Below are positions 1 through 8,801 of a stretch of 64,000 nucleotides of DNA, one piece after another (position 1 is the stretch's first letter; each line of letters begins with the position of its first letter). A program made the position numbers and the translations under genes. Location: the NCBI GenBank assembly GCA_002427745.1, contig DIYF01000037.1:1-64000 (forward strand), in the 5' to 3' direction. The notes beneath the pieces were generated by a model. The model was given only the letters and a program-made list of their open reading frames with translations, did not search any database and had not been told where the DNA came from. Source of the DNA: Roseivirga sp. UBA6061. Its GTDB lineage: Bacteria; Bacteroidota; Bacteroidia; Cytophagales; Cyclobacteriaceae.

Positions 1-90
1 GCGAAGCTTGTTGGCATATGTGCGGAGGTGTTTGTTATAATGATTGTTAGAGTGCAATGATTAATTAATATAGTCATTTATGGCTCTTGT

Positions 91-254
91 TCCACCCCCT
101 TGCCCCCGCCAGCGGGGGATATGTTGGTTGTTAGTGTCTGGCAATGCACAAAAACAGTCTCAATTGCTTGCTGAAATAGCAGCAGTCTGTTTAGTGTGGT
201 GTGGCTACTTTAACTGATGATGTCCCCCGCTGGCGGGGGATGGCAGGGGGTGGA
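91..254. repeat. Short element bounded by inverted GC-rich palindromic units
   Basis: Two roughly 30-base units lie in opposite orientation. Each contains a near-perfect palindrome, CCCCCGC-CA-GCGGGGG at 103-118 and CCCCCGC-TG-GCGGGGG at 224-239. The outer edges are a 10-base inverted repeat, TCCACCCCCT at 91-100 against AGGGGGTGGA at 245-254. About 100 AT-richer bases separate the units and hold no convincing gene. This looks like a non-autonomous repeat (REP pair or MITE-like); no transposase is present. The rest of 1-361 shows nothing else I can support. Confidence 0.6.
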
Positions 255-361
255 GTTTTTAAATTACTTCTAACAAAAGCGTTTTCAGCGTTCAAAGCTG
301 ATCTGTTAATCTATGTTCAAGGAAAGTTCTCTGATACGGAATGATTATTTGTGGTATGACT

Positions 362-784
362 CTAGAGAAAAGATAGTGGAGAGAGCCCTTTTTTGACCCT
401 TTCGGCCCTTAGGTTTTTTAGTGTAGCGTTAAATACAAAAAGATGGAGTAGCATTGTCAGGGTAGATACCAGATAGGAATCTCCATCGAGTTCATAAGTG
501 TACCTAAAATAGACATCTACGAAAAAAAACACGATGATTATACTGGCAGATAAAAGAAAGGCCAGATGAAAAACTATGTGATAGACAAATGTACTTAATA
601 GTAAAAAAGTGATACATGCAATTATTACAAAGGAGGAGACTTGATATAAATCAAACAAGAGCCGAACAGTCTCAATTTTTTCCCCTTCAATAAGGGAATC
701 AACGATAAAACCAAGGACTATATAAAAGGCCAGCACAAACACCCAAAGGCTCGTAATTATCCGGTATAGTATTTTATTTTTCAC
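362..784 (-). CDS. Small four-helix membrane protein
   Basis: A 140-residue protein I do not recognise. It has about four hydrophobic segments (near residues 8-28, 50-68, 70-92 and 105-120) and a basic C-terminal tail (KNLRAERVKKG), so it should be an inner-membrane protein. The start is GTG, three bases after the stop of the upstream XRE regulator, so the two are almost certainly cotranscribed. A small regulator followed by a small membrane protein is a common arrangement, but nothing in the sequence gives a function. Confidence 0.6.
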   Translation of the reverse strand: MKNKILYRIITSLWVFVLAFYIVLGFIVDSLIEGEKIETVRLLFDLYQVSSFVIIACITFLLLSTFVYHIVFHLAFLLSASIIIVFFFVDVYFRYTYELDGDSYLVSTLTMLLHLFVFNATLKNLRAERVKKGLSPLSFL

Positions 785-787
785 GAG

Positions 788-1021
788 TTATAAGTCTTTA
801 AAAAACTCTTCAGGGCTTATGTCCAGATAGTCGCAAATCTTCTTGAAGGTGGACATTGTGAGGTTTTGCTCTCCGCTGACAACACGGTGAGGGTTTAGAC
901 CAGTGTCATGATTAAAAACTTCATGAGTAATATGTCGGTCTTTCATCAGGCTTTCGATCCTCTTACCAATCTCTTTGAGAAATTGGTCATCACGATAATA
1001 CGTTTTTCCCTGGTTTGACAA
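788..1021 (-). CDS. Small XRE-family helix-turn-helix regulator
   Basis: A 77-residue protein that is almost entirely one HTH_3/XRE domain (about residues 14-75). The recognition region includes THEVFNHDTGLNPHRVVSGE, and the domain ends YLDISPEEFFKDL, the usual Cro/C1 C-terminal pattern. The only in-frame start is TTG, because an in-frame stop lies just upstream (1031-1033). It is probably a DNA-binding regulator of its own two-gene operon and perhaps of the divergent pair starting at 1109. The gap between them holds two palindromes that could be operators. Confidence 0.75.
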   Translation of the reverse strand: MSNQGKTYYRDDQFLKEIGKRIESLMKDRHITHEVFNHDTGLNPHRVVSGEQNLTMSTFKKICDYLDISPEEFFKDL

Positions 1022-1030
1022 TTGGTAACG

Positions 1031-1087
1031 TCATTAATGACTTTGAATGTCCGAGTATTAGTTTTTACATTTAAGTACATATATGTA
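1031..1087. promoter_or_regulatory. Palindromes in a divergent promoter region
   Basis: The 87-base gap between the XRE gene and the gene at 1109 contains two perfect palindromes, TCATTAATGA (1031-1040) and TACATATATGTA (1076-1087). They are candidate operators for the adjacent XRE regulator. This is inference from position and symmetry only; AT-rich palindromes also arise by chance. Confidence 0.3.
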
Positions 1088-1108
1088 TTTATTAATTAAA
1101 AAGCTAAC

Positions 1109-1423
1109 ATGATGTTGACTGAGCAGGAGAGTAGCGAGAAAATAATCTCGGGGTTGATAGAAAAAGACTTTCAAATGATGACTCTATTTGAGCGACTGGA
1201 CCGTGCTGGTTTTATTGGTCTGGACTTCCCCAGCATTACTTATGAGATCTTTGACTTGATGGAAATAGCAGAGGAGTTTCGTTCAGGTAAACTTCTGGAT
1301 GATTATACCCAATGGGGGAGACAAATGTCCCGGATCAAAAATGAAACTGAAAGAGAGAATTATCTCAGAACAGTGTATAAAGAATTAAGTCGTTTCGGTG
1401 AGTTTTCGTATGTTCATCCTTAA
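1109..1423 (+). CDS. Hypothetical protein, translationally coupled to the TPR gene
   Basis: A 104-residue, acidic, probably helical soluble protein with no signal peptide or membrane segment. I do not recognise the family. The stop codon is followed after two bases by the ATG of the next gene, so the two proteins are likely made together and may interact. The start could be either of two adjacent ATG codons. Confidence 0.55.
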   Translation: MMLTEQESSEKIISGLIEKDFQMMTLFERLDRAGFIGLDFPSITYEIFDLMEIAEEFRSGKLLDDYTQWGRQMSRIKNETERENYLRTVYKELSRFGEFSYVHP

Positions 1424-1425
1424 TC

Positions 1426-2739
1426 ATGGGTCTCTTTAGTTTTAGAAAAAAGGATAAGAAAACTGCCTTCCCCATTACCGGTCCGGATAAGGCATGGGTA
1501 ATTGAAAACCTCACCTGGCTGATTCAGGTTTATGGCCCTCCTCACATGGAAGACCAGGTAGTGTTGTTTACCAAAGATTTTTTCCCTTCGAGCATTAATG
1601 GGGAGGGTGATCTTGTCGGAAACCTGATATCGGATTTAAAATCGATACTTGGTATTGAGTCGGCAAATGTCACCTATGATCTGCAGGTAGACATAAGGGA
1701 TTTCAAAGGTTTGCCTTATGAAATTGAGGGGAAGCCTTTCCAGTCGGGGTTAGTTATTGCAGAGAAGCAATATCATATCATTCTGGCCAACAATCTCTTA
1801 AAACATGAGAAAACTTTGCTTTCAAGTATCATTTATGAGTTCATGAAAATCCGCCTGGATATGGACAAATATGAATATGATACGGGTGATGATACCAACC
1901 TCTTTTTATATCTGGCGGGAGTCTATTGGGGTTTTGGTCCTTTGCTTTATCAAGGGTTAGTAGACGTGGGGAAAGGAACCACCGGAGATTGGGAAACAAA
2001 ATGGAGTTTCATATCAGATTTGCCTGAGGAAGTCATGGCATATGCCATAGCGCTTGAGCTTAGCCTCCGGCCGGAGGCAGACATTAGTTGGAAGGCTGAT
2101 CTTTCTGAGCGCCTTGAGAACTTGCTCAATGCTGCCATAGAATATCAAAAGAAGAAGCCTGTGAATCTCATTATGAAAGGAGAAGCTGAGGCTGAGAGTT
2201 TGTATGAGTCGGGTCTGGTCTTGTTTGAAAGGTTTGATTGGGACCAGGCAATAGAGATTTTCCGAAAGGCCATCTTTCTGGAAATAAGCAATCCGCTGAA
2301 AGCTGATATTTATAACAGTCTGGGCTATTGCCACATGAGGCTAGGAGATCTAGAAGGAAGCCTGACAAACTTTAAAATAGCCATTGACCTGAATGGGCAT
2401 AGCTACGCCTTTGCCAATATGACCTATGTGCTTGTCTTGTTGGGGCGCCCTGATGCCGCGAAGGGAATGATAGAGATTCTTCCGGAGGTTTATGACCTGA
2501 AAGGTTATACTCACAGAAACATAGCCATGTACCATGCACTTGAGGATAATGATGCCCTGGCCGAAGAACATTTTCAGAAGGCACTTGACACAGGAGAACC
2601 GGTTGACCTTCTGGAGTTTCACTATTCGGAATATCTTTTACAGAAAGGAAGAGAGGAAGAAGCTATGGATTACCTCAGGAGAGCTGTGGAAAAAGGAGAG
2701 CCGGAGGCAATTGCTCAATATCAGATGCTTGGTAATTGA
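1426..2739 (+). CDS. TPR-repeat protein with an unknown N-terminal domain
   Basis: A 437-residue cytoplasmic protein. Residues 1-245 form a domain I do not recognise, beginning with a basic patch (FSFRKKDKK). Residues about 250-437 are tetratricopeptide repeats: phrases such as AESLYESGLVLFERFDWDQA, DIYNSLGYCHMRLGDLEGS and EYLLQKGREEEAMDYLRRAV show the alternating TPR pattern. TPRs are usually protein-binding scaffolds. It follows the small gene at 1109 with two bases between them. There are no catalytic motifs I can identify. Confidence 0.7.
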   Translation: MGLFSFRKKDKKTAFPITGPDKAWVIENLTWLIQVYGPPHMEDQVVLFTKDFFPSSINGEGDLVGNLISDLKSILGIESANVTYDLQVDIRDFKGLPYEIEGKPFQSGLVIAEKQYHIILANNLLKHEKTLLSSIIYEFMKIRLDMDKYEYDTGDDTNLFLYLAGVYWGFGPLLYQGLVDVGKGTTGDWETKWSFISDLPEEVMAYAIALELSLRPEADISWKADLSERLENLLNAAIEYQKKKPVNLIMKGEAEAESLYESGLVLFERFDWDQAIEIFRKAIFLEISNPLKADIYNSLGYCHMRLGDLEGSLTNFKIAIDLNGHSYAFANMTYVLVLLGRPDAAKGMIEILPEVYDLKGYTHRNIAMYHALEDNDALAEEHFQKALDTGEPVDLLEFHYSEYLLQKGREEEAMDYLRRAVEKGEPEAIAQYQMLGN

Positions 2740-3080
2740 GTTGTTTTTGCAATCCGTTGCACATCATTTTTCCTGAAAACCACTTGCTCCTTCTAAACTT
2801 TTTATTTCCTTTGTCGTCTCAATAGAACAATGAGTCACAACACGTCTACATATTTCTTTTCTGCACAGCCTCGTCCCGTGGCTGCAGTAGCTGTTGTATT
2901 CAGGCCCAGGCGGTAGCGCCTATTGATATCTCCCGACCGCCTACGTGGTGGTCATCCCCGAAAACGGTATTGTTTTAACTCAAGAATTTTTAATCAAGCG
3001 TCATTTTACGTGGTCTGATACCTTATCGTAAGAGAGTATCTGGTTACTGACAGATCACCCCGGAATGGCGATTCAGCAAA
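2740..3080. other. Upstream region of the arginine operon with a possible hairpin leader
   Basis: This 341-base region has no credible gene. It carries a small hairpin AGGCG-GTAG-CGCCT (2908-2921), and the competing pair GGCGGT (2909-2914) with ACCGCC (2936-2941). The two pairings are mutually exclusive, so a switchable leader is conceivable, but I see no terminator run or upstream peptide that would make it an attenuator. I find no TAnnTTTG promoter or recognisable ARG box. Confidence 0.25.
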
Positions 3081-3746
3081 ATGAAAACAGAATTCATAAT
3101 ACGGGAAGCCACAGCAGCAGATGTACATCACGCGGCTACTATCGTAGTGGAAATTGAAGAGTCTGCCAAGATTCGCGGAACAGGTATTGCCAAGCGAACG
3201 CCTGAATACGTCTCCGGTAAAATGACCGAAGGTAAAGCCGTTATCGCATTGACCAAAGAAGGTGTATGGGCTGGTTTCTGCTACATAGAGGCATGGAGCC
3301 ATGCAAAATATGTGGCCAACTCAGGTCTGATTGTCTCGCGCGAGTTTCGTGGACATGGCCTGGCAAAGAAAATCAAGGCCGCCACTTTTGACCTGTCCAG
3401 AACCAAATACCCGGAAGCCAAGATTTTTGGACTGACAACCGGAGCAGCCGTGATGAAGATCAATTCAGAGCTGGGCTACAAGCCGGTGGTGTATGCCGAG
3501 TTAACAGATGATCAGAAGTTCTGGAATGGTTGTCAAAGCTGTGTGAATTACGATATTCTCACTTCTAAAAACCGTCAGGGGTGCATCTGTACAGCAATGC
3601 TCTATAATCCCAAATGGGAAGAAAATCAAAAGCCAAAGCGTACCAAATGGAAGAGCCGTGAGTTGGGGAAAGACCTCAGCTTGTTTGAGCGCTGGGTAAA
3701 GTTTAAGAAAAATGTGCTTCGACCTGAGGCCAAAGTGAAAAAATAG
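3081..3746 (+). CDS. GNAT acyltransferase, first gene of the arginine operon; probable N-acylglutamate synthase
   Basis: A 221-residue GNAT protein. The acyl-CoA loop is SREFRGHGLAKKI (about residues 87-97). After the GNAT core come four cysteines, C151/C154 (GCQSC) and C168/C170 (GCICT), which could bind a metal. It sits five bases before argG and heads an operon that has argB, C, D, E, F', G and H but no argA or argJ. The natural inference is that it acylates glutamate in the first step of arginine synthesis. If the pathway uses succinylated intermediates, as known in Bacteroides, the donor would be succinyl-CoA. The family is clear; the substrate is inferred. Confidence 0.75.
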   Translation: MKTEFIIREATAADVHHAATIVVEIEESAKIRGTGIAKRTPEYVSGKMTEGKAVIALTKEGVWAGFCYIEAWSHAKYVANSGLIVSREFRGHGLAKKIKAATFDLSRTKYPEAKIFGLTTGAAVMKINSELGYKPVVYAELTDDQKFWNGCQSCVNYDILTSKNRQGCICTAMLYNPKWEENQKPKRTKWKSRELGKDLSLFERWVKFKKNVLRPEAKVKK

Positions 3747-3750
3747 AAAC

Positions 3751-4947
3751 ATGGAAAAGAAGAAAGTAGTACTGGCTTATAGCGGAGGTTTAGATACCTC
3801 GTACTGCGTGAAATACCTGACGGAAGAAAAAGGGCTGGAAGTACATTCTGTACTGGTCAATACAGGTGGGTTTGAGGCGGAAGAACTGAAGGGCGTAGAA
3901 AAGCGAGCTTATGAGTTGGGCGTTACTACGCATACCACCATTGAAGAGACTGCCAACTACTACAACAGTGTCATCAAATACCTGGTGTATGGTAACATTC
4001 TGAAAAACAGTACCTATCCATTGTCTGTAAGTGCCGAGCGGGTAAGCCAGGCCATGGCAATCGCCAGACATGCCAAAGGCCTGAATGCCGACTATATTGC
4101 TCATGGCAGTACCGGAGCGGGAAATGACCAGGTGCGATTTGATATGATCTTTCAAACCTTTCTGCCAGAGGCAGAGATCATCACACCCATACGCGATATG
4201 AAACTCTCACGTGAAGCTGAAATTGAGTACCTGAAATCTAAGGGGGTAGAGATGGATTTTGCCAGGGCGGCCTACTCAATCAACAAAGGGCTGTGGGGTA
4301 CTTCTGTGGGGGGGAAAGAAACCCTGTCATCCAACGGCTATTTGCCGGAAGATGCCTTTCCTACACAAGTTTCTAAAGAGAAGGCTGAATCTCTTGAGCT
4401 TGGGTTTGCAGAGGGTGAATTAAAGTCAGTGAATGGTCAGTCATTTGAAGCTTCTTATGAAGCCGTTCAATACCTGGAGAAAGTGGCAGGTCCTTTCGGA
4501 ATCGGCCGTGACATCCATGTGGGAGATACCATTATTGGTATTAAGGGCCGGGTAGGTTTTGAGGCTGCGGCTTCCATGCTCACCATTAAGGCACATCAGG
4601 CACTTGAGAAACATGTGCTGACCAAGTGGCAGATTTACTGGAAAGATCAAATAGCTTCTTTTTATGGCAACTGGCTACATGAGGGCCAGTTTATGGATCC
4701 TGTTATGCGGGATATGGAAGCTATGATGGAGAGTACGCAGAAGTATGTGACAGGCAAGGTCTTTATCACGCTATTGCCTTACCGTTTCCAGGTCAACGGC
4801 ATTGAATCAGAACATGATCTGATGTCGGCAAAGTTTGGTCATTATGGCGAAATGAACAATGCCTGGACCGGAGAGGACGTAAAAGGCTTTGCCAAAATCT
4901 TTGGTAACCAGAATGCAATATATCATCAGGTAAACGGAGAGCTATGA
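3751..4947 (+). CDS. argG: Argininosuccinate synthase
   Basis: A 398-residue enzyme joining citrulline and aspartate with ATP to form argininosuccinate. The N-terminal PP-loop VVLAYSGGLDTSYCVKYL binds ATP, and the citrulline/aspartate region includes AHGSTGAGNDQVRF (about residues 117-130). Length is normal. The ATG lies five bases after the GNAT gene, and the stop overlaps the argC start as ATGA. The protein is cytoplasmic. Confidence 0.96.
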   Translation: MEKKKVVLAYSGGLDTSYCVKYLTEEKGLEVHSVLVNTGGFEAEELKGVEKRAYELGVTTHTTIEETANYYNSVIKYLVYGNILKNSTYPLSVSAERVSQAMAIARHAKGLNADYIAHGSTGAGNDQVRFDMIFQTFLPEAEIITPIRDMKLSREAEIEYLKSKGVEMDFARAAYSINKGLWGTSVGGKETLSSNGYLPEDAFPTQVSKEKAESLELGFAEGELKSVNGQSFEASYEAVQYLEKVAGPFGIGRDIHVGDTIIGIKGRVGFEAAASMLTIKAHQALEKHVLTKWQIYWKDQIASFYGNWLHEGQFMDPVMRDMEAMMESTQKYVTGKVFITLLPYRFQVNGIESEHDLMSAKFGHYGEMNNAWTGEDVKGFAKIFGNQNAIYHQVNGEL

Positions 4948-5897
4948 TCAAGGCAGGTATTATAGGAGGTGCGGGCTATACAGGAGGCGAGCTTATTCGA
5001 CTTTTGTTGAATCACCCTGAGGTAGAAATAGCTTATGTGCAAAGCAGAAGCCAGGTGGGCAAAGCGATTTACAGCAGTCATCCGGACCTCCTGGGTGAGA
5101 CCGAACTGAAGTTTTCGGGTGAAGTGCATTTTGATATCGATGTATTGTTTCTCTGCATGGGGCATGGGGCCTCTTCAGAGTTTTTCGGGCAAAACGAAGT
5201 TCCAGCCGGGGTTAAGATAGTTGACCTGAGTCAGGATTTCCGATTGGATGATGACAAGGTTTATGGTTTACCAGAGCTCAATCGGGAGGCTATTCGGCAG
5301 GCTGGCTTCGTGGCCAACCCCGGTTGCTTTGCCACGGCCATCCAATTGGCCTTGCTGCCTCTGGCACACAATGGCGCACTGAAGGAGGTGCATGTTTCTG
5401 GTATCACCGGATCGACAGGTGCAGGGGTCAAACCTTCGGCCACTACGCATTTTAGCTGGCGGGAGGGGAATATGTCTACCTATAAGGCTTTTGAGCATCA
5501 GCATATGGCGGAAGTGACCAAAAGTCTCATGCAGTATCAGCCCTGGTATGAGCAGCCGATCAATTTTATTCCTTACCGCGGCAACTTTACCAGGGGCATT
5601 CTCATCACGGCTTACCAATATATTGAGTGGCCTTTGGTAGAGGCTATCCGGGTGTACAACGAGTACTATGAAGAGCACCCTTTTACCTGGGTAAGTGAAT
5701 CAGCCCTGGATGTGAAGCAGGTAGTGAATACCAACAAGTGTTACGTGAACCTGACATACCACAACGGTTATCTCATGATTCAATCTGCTATAGATAACCT
5801 GCTCAAAGGAGCTTCCGGCCAGGCAGTGCAAAACCTGAATCTGATGTTTGGCCTTGAGGAAACTACGGGGCTGAAGCTTAAGGGATCAGCTTTTTAA
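4944..5897 (+). CDS. argC: N-acyl-gamma-glutamyl-phosphate reductase
   Basis: A 317-residue NADPH-dependent reductase of N-acylglutamyl phosphate to the semialdehyde. It has an N-terminal Rossmann motif (GIIGGAGYTGGELIRLL) and the catalytic cysteine in NPGCFATA (C128). The later GNFTRGILIT motif is also typical. It overlaps argG by four bases and precedes proC by 26 bases. In this operon the acyl group may be acetyl or succinyl. Confidence 0.95.
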   Translation: MIKAGIIGGAGYTGGELIRLLLNHPEVEIAYVQSRSQVGKAIYSSHPDLLGETELKFSGEVHFDIDVLFLCMGHGASSEFFGQNEVPAGVKIVDLSQDFRLDDDKVYGLPELNREAIRQAGFVANPGCFATAIQLALLPLAHNGALKEVHVSGITGSTGAGVKPSATTHFSWREGNMSTYKAFEHQHMAEVTKSLMQYQPWYEQPINFIPYRGNFTRGILITAYQYIEWPLVEAIRVYNEYYEEHPFTWVSESALDVKQVVNTNKCYVNLTYHNGYLMIQSAIDNLLKGASGQAVQNLNLMFGLEETTGLKLKGSAF

Positions 5898-5923
5898 CAA
5901 GATCAACATTTATCGTTTCGAAA

Positions 5924-6733
5924 ATGAAAATATCAATAATAGGCACAGGAAATCTGGGTTTGGCGATCGCCAAAGGCATTCTTTCAGCCGAAAAGCTGGG
6001 GGTGGAAACACTCTGTTTGACCAAGCGCAATCCTAAAAGTCTGGAGTCCTGGGGGCAGAGCTATGACAATGTAGTCGTGACCAGCGATAATCATGAGGCG
6101 GTAGCCGCTGCTGATGTCGTGATTTTTGCTGTGCAGCCCGGACAGCTGACGGATATGCTTATGGATTTAAAGTCAAGCCTGAAGGCTGGTCAGCATACCA
6201 TCATTTCTACCATCACAGGTAAGAAGCTGGCAGATTTTGAAGCCATTCTGGGGCATGATTTTGCTTTGATTCGGAGCATGCCGAATACGGCTGCAGCCGT
6301 GGGGCAGTCCATGACCTGCATCAGCGGAAACAGCAAAGCAGAGGGTAAACTAAATCTGGCCAAAGAAATACTGGGTACCCTCGGGGATGTGATGGTGATT
6401 GAAGAGTCACTTATGCAGGCAGCTACGGTGGTATGTGCCAGCGGTATCGCCTTTTGGATGCGATTGATCCGAGCCACTACTCAGGGAGCTATTCAACTGG
6501 GCTTTGATGCACCGGAAGCACAGCATATGGCAGTACAAACCTGCCTGGGGGCCGCAAGCCTTCTGCAAAACGGAGGGGCACATCCTGAATCTGAAATCGA
6601 CCGGGTAACCACTCCCAAAGGCTGTACCATAGAGGGCCTGAACGAGATGGAGCATCAGGGGCTAAGCTCAGCACTGATCAAAGGCCTCGTGACCTCATTC
6701 AATAAGATCGAAGATATTAAAAAGAGTAGCTGA
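5924..6733 (+). CDS. proC: Pyrroline-5-carboxylate reductase
   Basis: A 269-residue NAD(P)H-dependent reductase making proline from pyrroline-5-carboxylate. The N-terminal nucleotide-binding motif is IIGTGNLGLAIAKGIL, and the family signature region near the C-terminus includes TTPKGCTIEGLNEME. It is embedded in the arginine operon: 26 bases after argC, and its TGA overlaps the argD ATG by one base. The placement couples proline synthesis to the shared glutamate-derived pool. Confidence 0.93.
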   Translation: MKISIIGTGNLGLAIAKGILSAEKLGVETLCLTKRNPKSLESWGQSYDNVVVTSDNHEAVAAADVVIFAVQPGQLTDMLMDLKSSLKAGQHTIISTITGKKLADFEAILGHDFALIRSMPNTAAAVGQSMTCISGNSKAEGKLNLAKEILGTLGDVMVIEESLMQAATVVCASGIAFWMRLIRATTQGAIQLGFDAPEAQHMAVQTCLGAASLLQNGGAHPESEIDRVTTPKGCTIEGLNEMEHQGLSSALIKGLVTSFNKIEDIKKSS

Positions 6734-7860
6734 TGGATTTATTTGATGTATATCCCTTATACCCGATTGAGCCGGTTAAAGCACTGGGGTTAAAGCTCTG
6801 GGACAAGGACGGGACCGAGTACCTCGACTTATACGGGGGGCATGCCGTTATCTCTATCGGGCATAGTCATCCACATTATGTGCAGCGAATCAGTGATCAG
6901 CTCAAAAAGATAGGCTTTTACTCCAATGCGGTAGAGAATTCACTGCAGACGGAGCTGGCCCTGAAAATAGGGCAAATGTCAGGCTATTATGATTACAAGC
7001 TCTTTTTGTGCAGTACCGGAGCTGAGGCCAACGAAAACGCCCTCAAGCTGGCCTCTTTTTATACCGGACGCAAGAAAATAATTGCGGTGGAAAAGGCATT
7101 TCACGGCCGTACTTCGGGAGCAGTAGCCGCTACGGATAATCCTAAAATTGTGTCGCCATATAATGCTGATCACGAGGTGGAGTTTATTCCTATGAATGAT
7201 CTGGAAGCTCTTGAACTAGCCATTGACGATGATGTAGCCGGATTTATTGTAGAAGGTATTCAGGGAGTGGCCGGGCTGTATACGCCAAGTCCCAGGTTTT
7301 TGAGCAGAGCTCAGGAGCTTTGCGAAGAGTTTGGCGCGGCTTTTATCCTGGACGAAGTACAATCCGGGGCCGGGAGAACAGGTAAGTTCTTTGCGCATCA
7401 GCATGCTACGGTACGGCCCGATATCATTACCCTGGCAAAGGGCATGGGGAATGGCTTTCCGGTAGCTTCTGTGCTGGTTTCTCCTAAAATAGAATCATGG
7501 CATGGTATGCTTGGAACTACCTTTGGCGGCAATCATCTGGCCTGTGCTGCGGCTCTGGCTGTTTTGGAAGTGCTTCAGGAAGAAGGACTTATGCAGAATG
7601 CTGTGGAGCTGGGAGAATATGCCGCAGAGGTACTGAGAACAATACCTGAAGTTAATGAGGTCCGCGGGCAGGGGCTTATGCTGGGGGCTGAGTTCGATTT
7701 CCCTATTGCTGATTTAAGAAAGAAGCTGCTCTTCGATCATAAAATCTTTACAGGTTCGGCAGCTAACAAAAATACACTCAGGTTACTCCCTTCACTGGCG
7801 GTAACACAGGCTGAGCTCAATCAGTTTTTTGAGGCTCTGAAAACGGAATTGCAATCATGA
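6733..7860 (+). CDS. argD: N-acylornithine aminotransferase
   Basis: A 375-residue class III PLP aminotransferase that converts N-acylglutamate semialdehyde to N-acylornithine. Visible features are the phosphate-binding STGAEANENALKLA (about residues 94-107), D207 in FILDEVQSG, and the PLP lysine K236 in TLAKGMGNGFP. Start and stop both overlap neighbouring genes (proC and argF'). The acyl specificity cannot be read from the sequence by eye. Confidence 0.93.
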   Translation: MDLFDVYPLYPIEPVKALGLKLWDKDGTEYLDLYGGHAVISIGHSHPHYVQRISDQLKKIGFYSNAVENSLQTELALKIGQMSGYYDYKLFLCSTGAEANENALKLASFYTGRKKIIAVEKAFHGRTSGAVAATDNPKIVSPYNADHEVEFIPMNDLEALELAIDDDVAGFIVEGIQGVAGLYTPSPRFLSRAQELCEEFGAAFILDEVQSGAGRTGKFFAHQHATVRPDIITLAKGMGNGFPVASVLVSPKIESWHGMLGTTFGGNHLACAAALAVLEVLQEEGLMQNAVELGEYAAEVLRTIPEVNEVRGQGLMLGAEFDFPIADLRKKLLFDHKIFTGSAANKNTLRLLPSLAVTQAELNQFFEALKTELQS

Positions 7861-8801
7861 AACACTTTACATCTTTGGAAGATGCCGGTGAACCCGGCCC
7901 GCTGGTGCGGAGCGCACTGGCATTAAAGCAAAAACCATTTCAGCCCGGGCTGGCTGCCGGCAAAAAGGTCGGTTTGATATTTCTGAATCCAAGCCTCAGG
8001 ACCAGGCTCAGCAGCCAGGTAGCAGCCCAAAACCTAGGGGCAGAGGCCATTGTGCTGGATATTGGTAAAGATGGCTGGGCGCTGGAATTCGATGATGGCG
8101 TGACCATGAATGGTGACAAAGCCGAACACATCAGAGAAGCTGCTGCTGTCATGGGGCGCTACTTTGATGTACTGGGAGTGCGTACTTTTCCTGAGCTGAA
8201 AGATAAGGAAGCTGATTACTCTGAAACGCTTTTGAGTGCTTTTGTGGCTTATGCAGGCATACCTGTTGTCAGCCTGGAAAGTGCTACACGACATCCGTTG
8301 CAGAGCCTGGCAGATCTGGTTACCATTCAGGAACACTGGAAAGAAAACAGACGACCAAAGGTTGTGCTTACCTGGGCTCCCCACATAAAGGCTTTACCTC
8401 AGGCAGTACCTAACTCCTTTGTAGAGTGGATAAAAGGGGCTGAGGTAGACCTGGTGGTAACCAATCCCGAGGGGTATGATTTGGCTCCTGAGTTCATCAA
8501 TGGAGTGGAAGTTGTGCACGATCAGAAAGAAGCCCTCAAAGGGGCCGACTTTGTCTATGTTAAAAACTGGTCCTCTTATGAGCAATACGGCCAGATTCTG
8601 GGCGAGTATGAAGGCTGGACTTTTGGGAATGAACACCTGGCCATGACCAATAACGCCAGGGTGATGCATTGTTTGCCGGTACGCAGAAACCTGGTGATTA
8701 AAGATGAAGTACTGGACGGGCCGAATGCGATTCATCTGGATCAATCAGAGAATCGGGTTTATGCGGCTCAGGCGGTGTTCAAAAAGCTTTTGGAGTCATG
8801 A
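7857..8801 (+). CDS. argF': N-acylornithine carbamoyltransferase, probably N-succinylornithine type
   Basis: A 314-residue transcarbamylase of the Bacteroidota ArgF' group, not a true ornithine carbamoyltransferase. The carbamoyl-phosphate loop is NPSLRTRLSSQ (residues 44-54), followed by ATRHPLQSLAD and HCLPVRRN. In this group one residue governs acyl choice: Pro90 in the Bacteroides fragilis succinylornithine enzyme and Glu92 in the Xanthomonas acetylornithine enzyme. The equivalent residue here is Ala89 (GDKAEHI). Absence of Glu argues for succinylornithine. ATGA overlaps occur on both sides. Confidence 0.9.
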   Translation: MKHFTSLEDAGEPGPLVRSALALKQKPFQPGLAAGKKVGLIFLNPSLRTRLSSQVAAQNLGAEAIVLDIGKDGWALEFDDGVTMNGDKAEHIREAAAVMGRYFDVLGVRTFPELKDKEADYSETLLSAFVAYAGIPVVSLESATRHPLQSLADLVTIQEHWKENRRPKVVLTWAPHIKALPQAVPNSFVEWIKGAEVDLVVTNPEGYDLAPEFINGVEVVHDQKEALKGADFVYVKNWSSYEQYGQILGEYEGWTFGNEHLAMTNNARVMHCLPVRRNLVIKDEVLDGPNAIHLDQSENRVYAAQAVFKKLLES

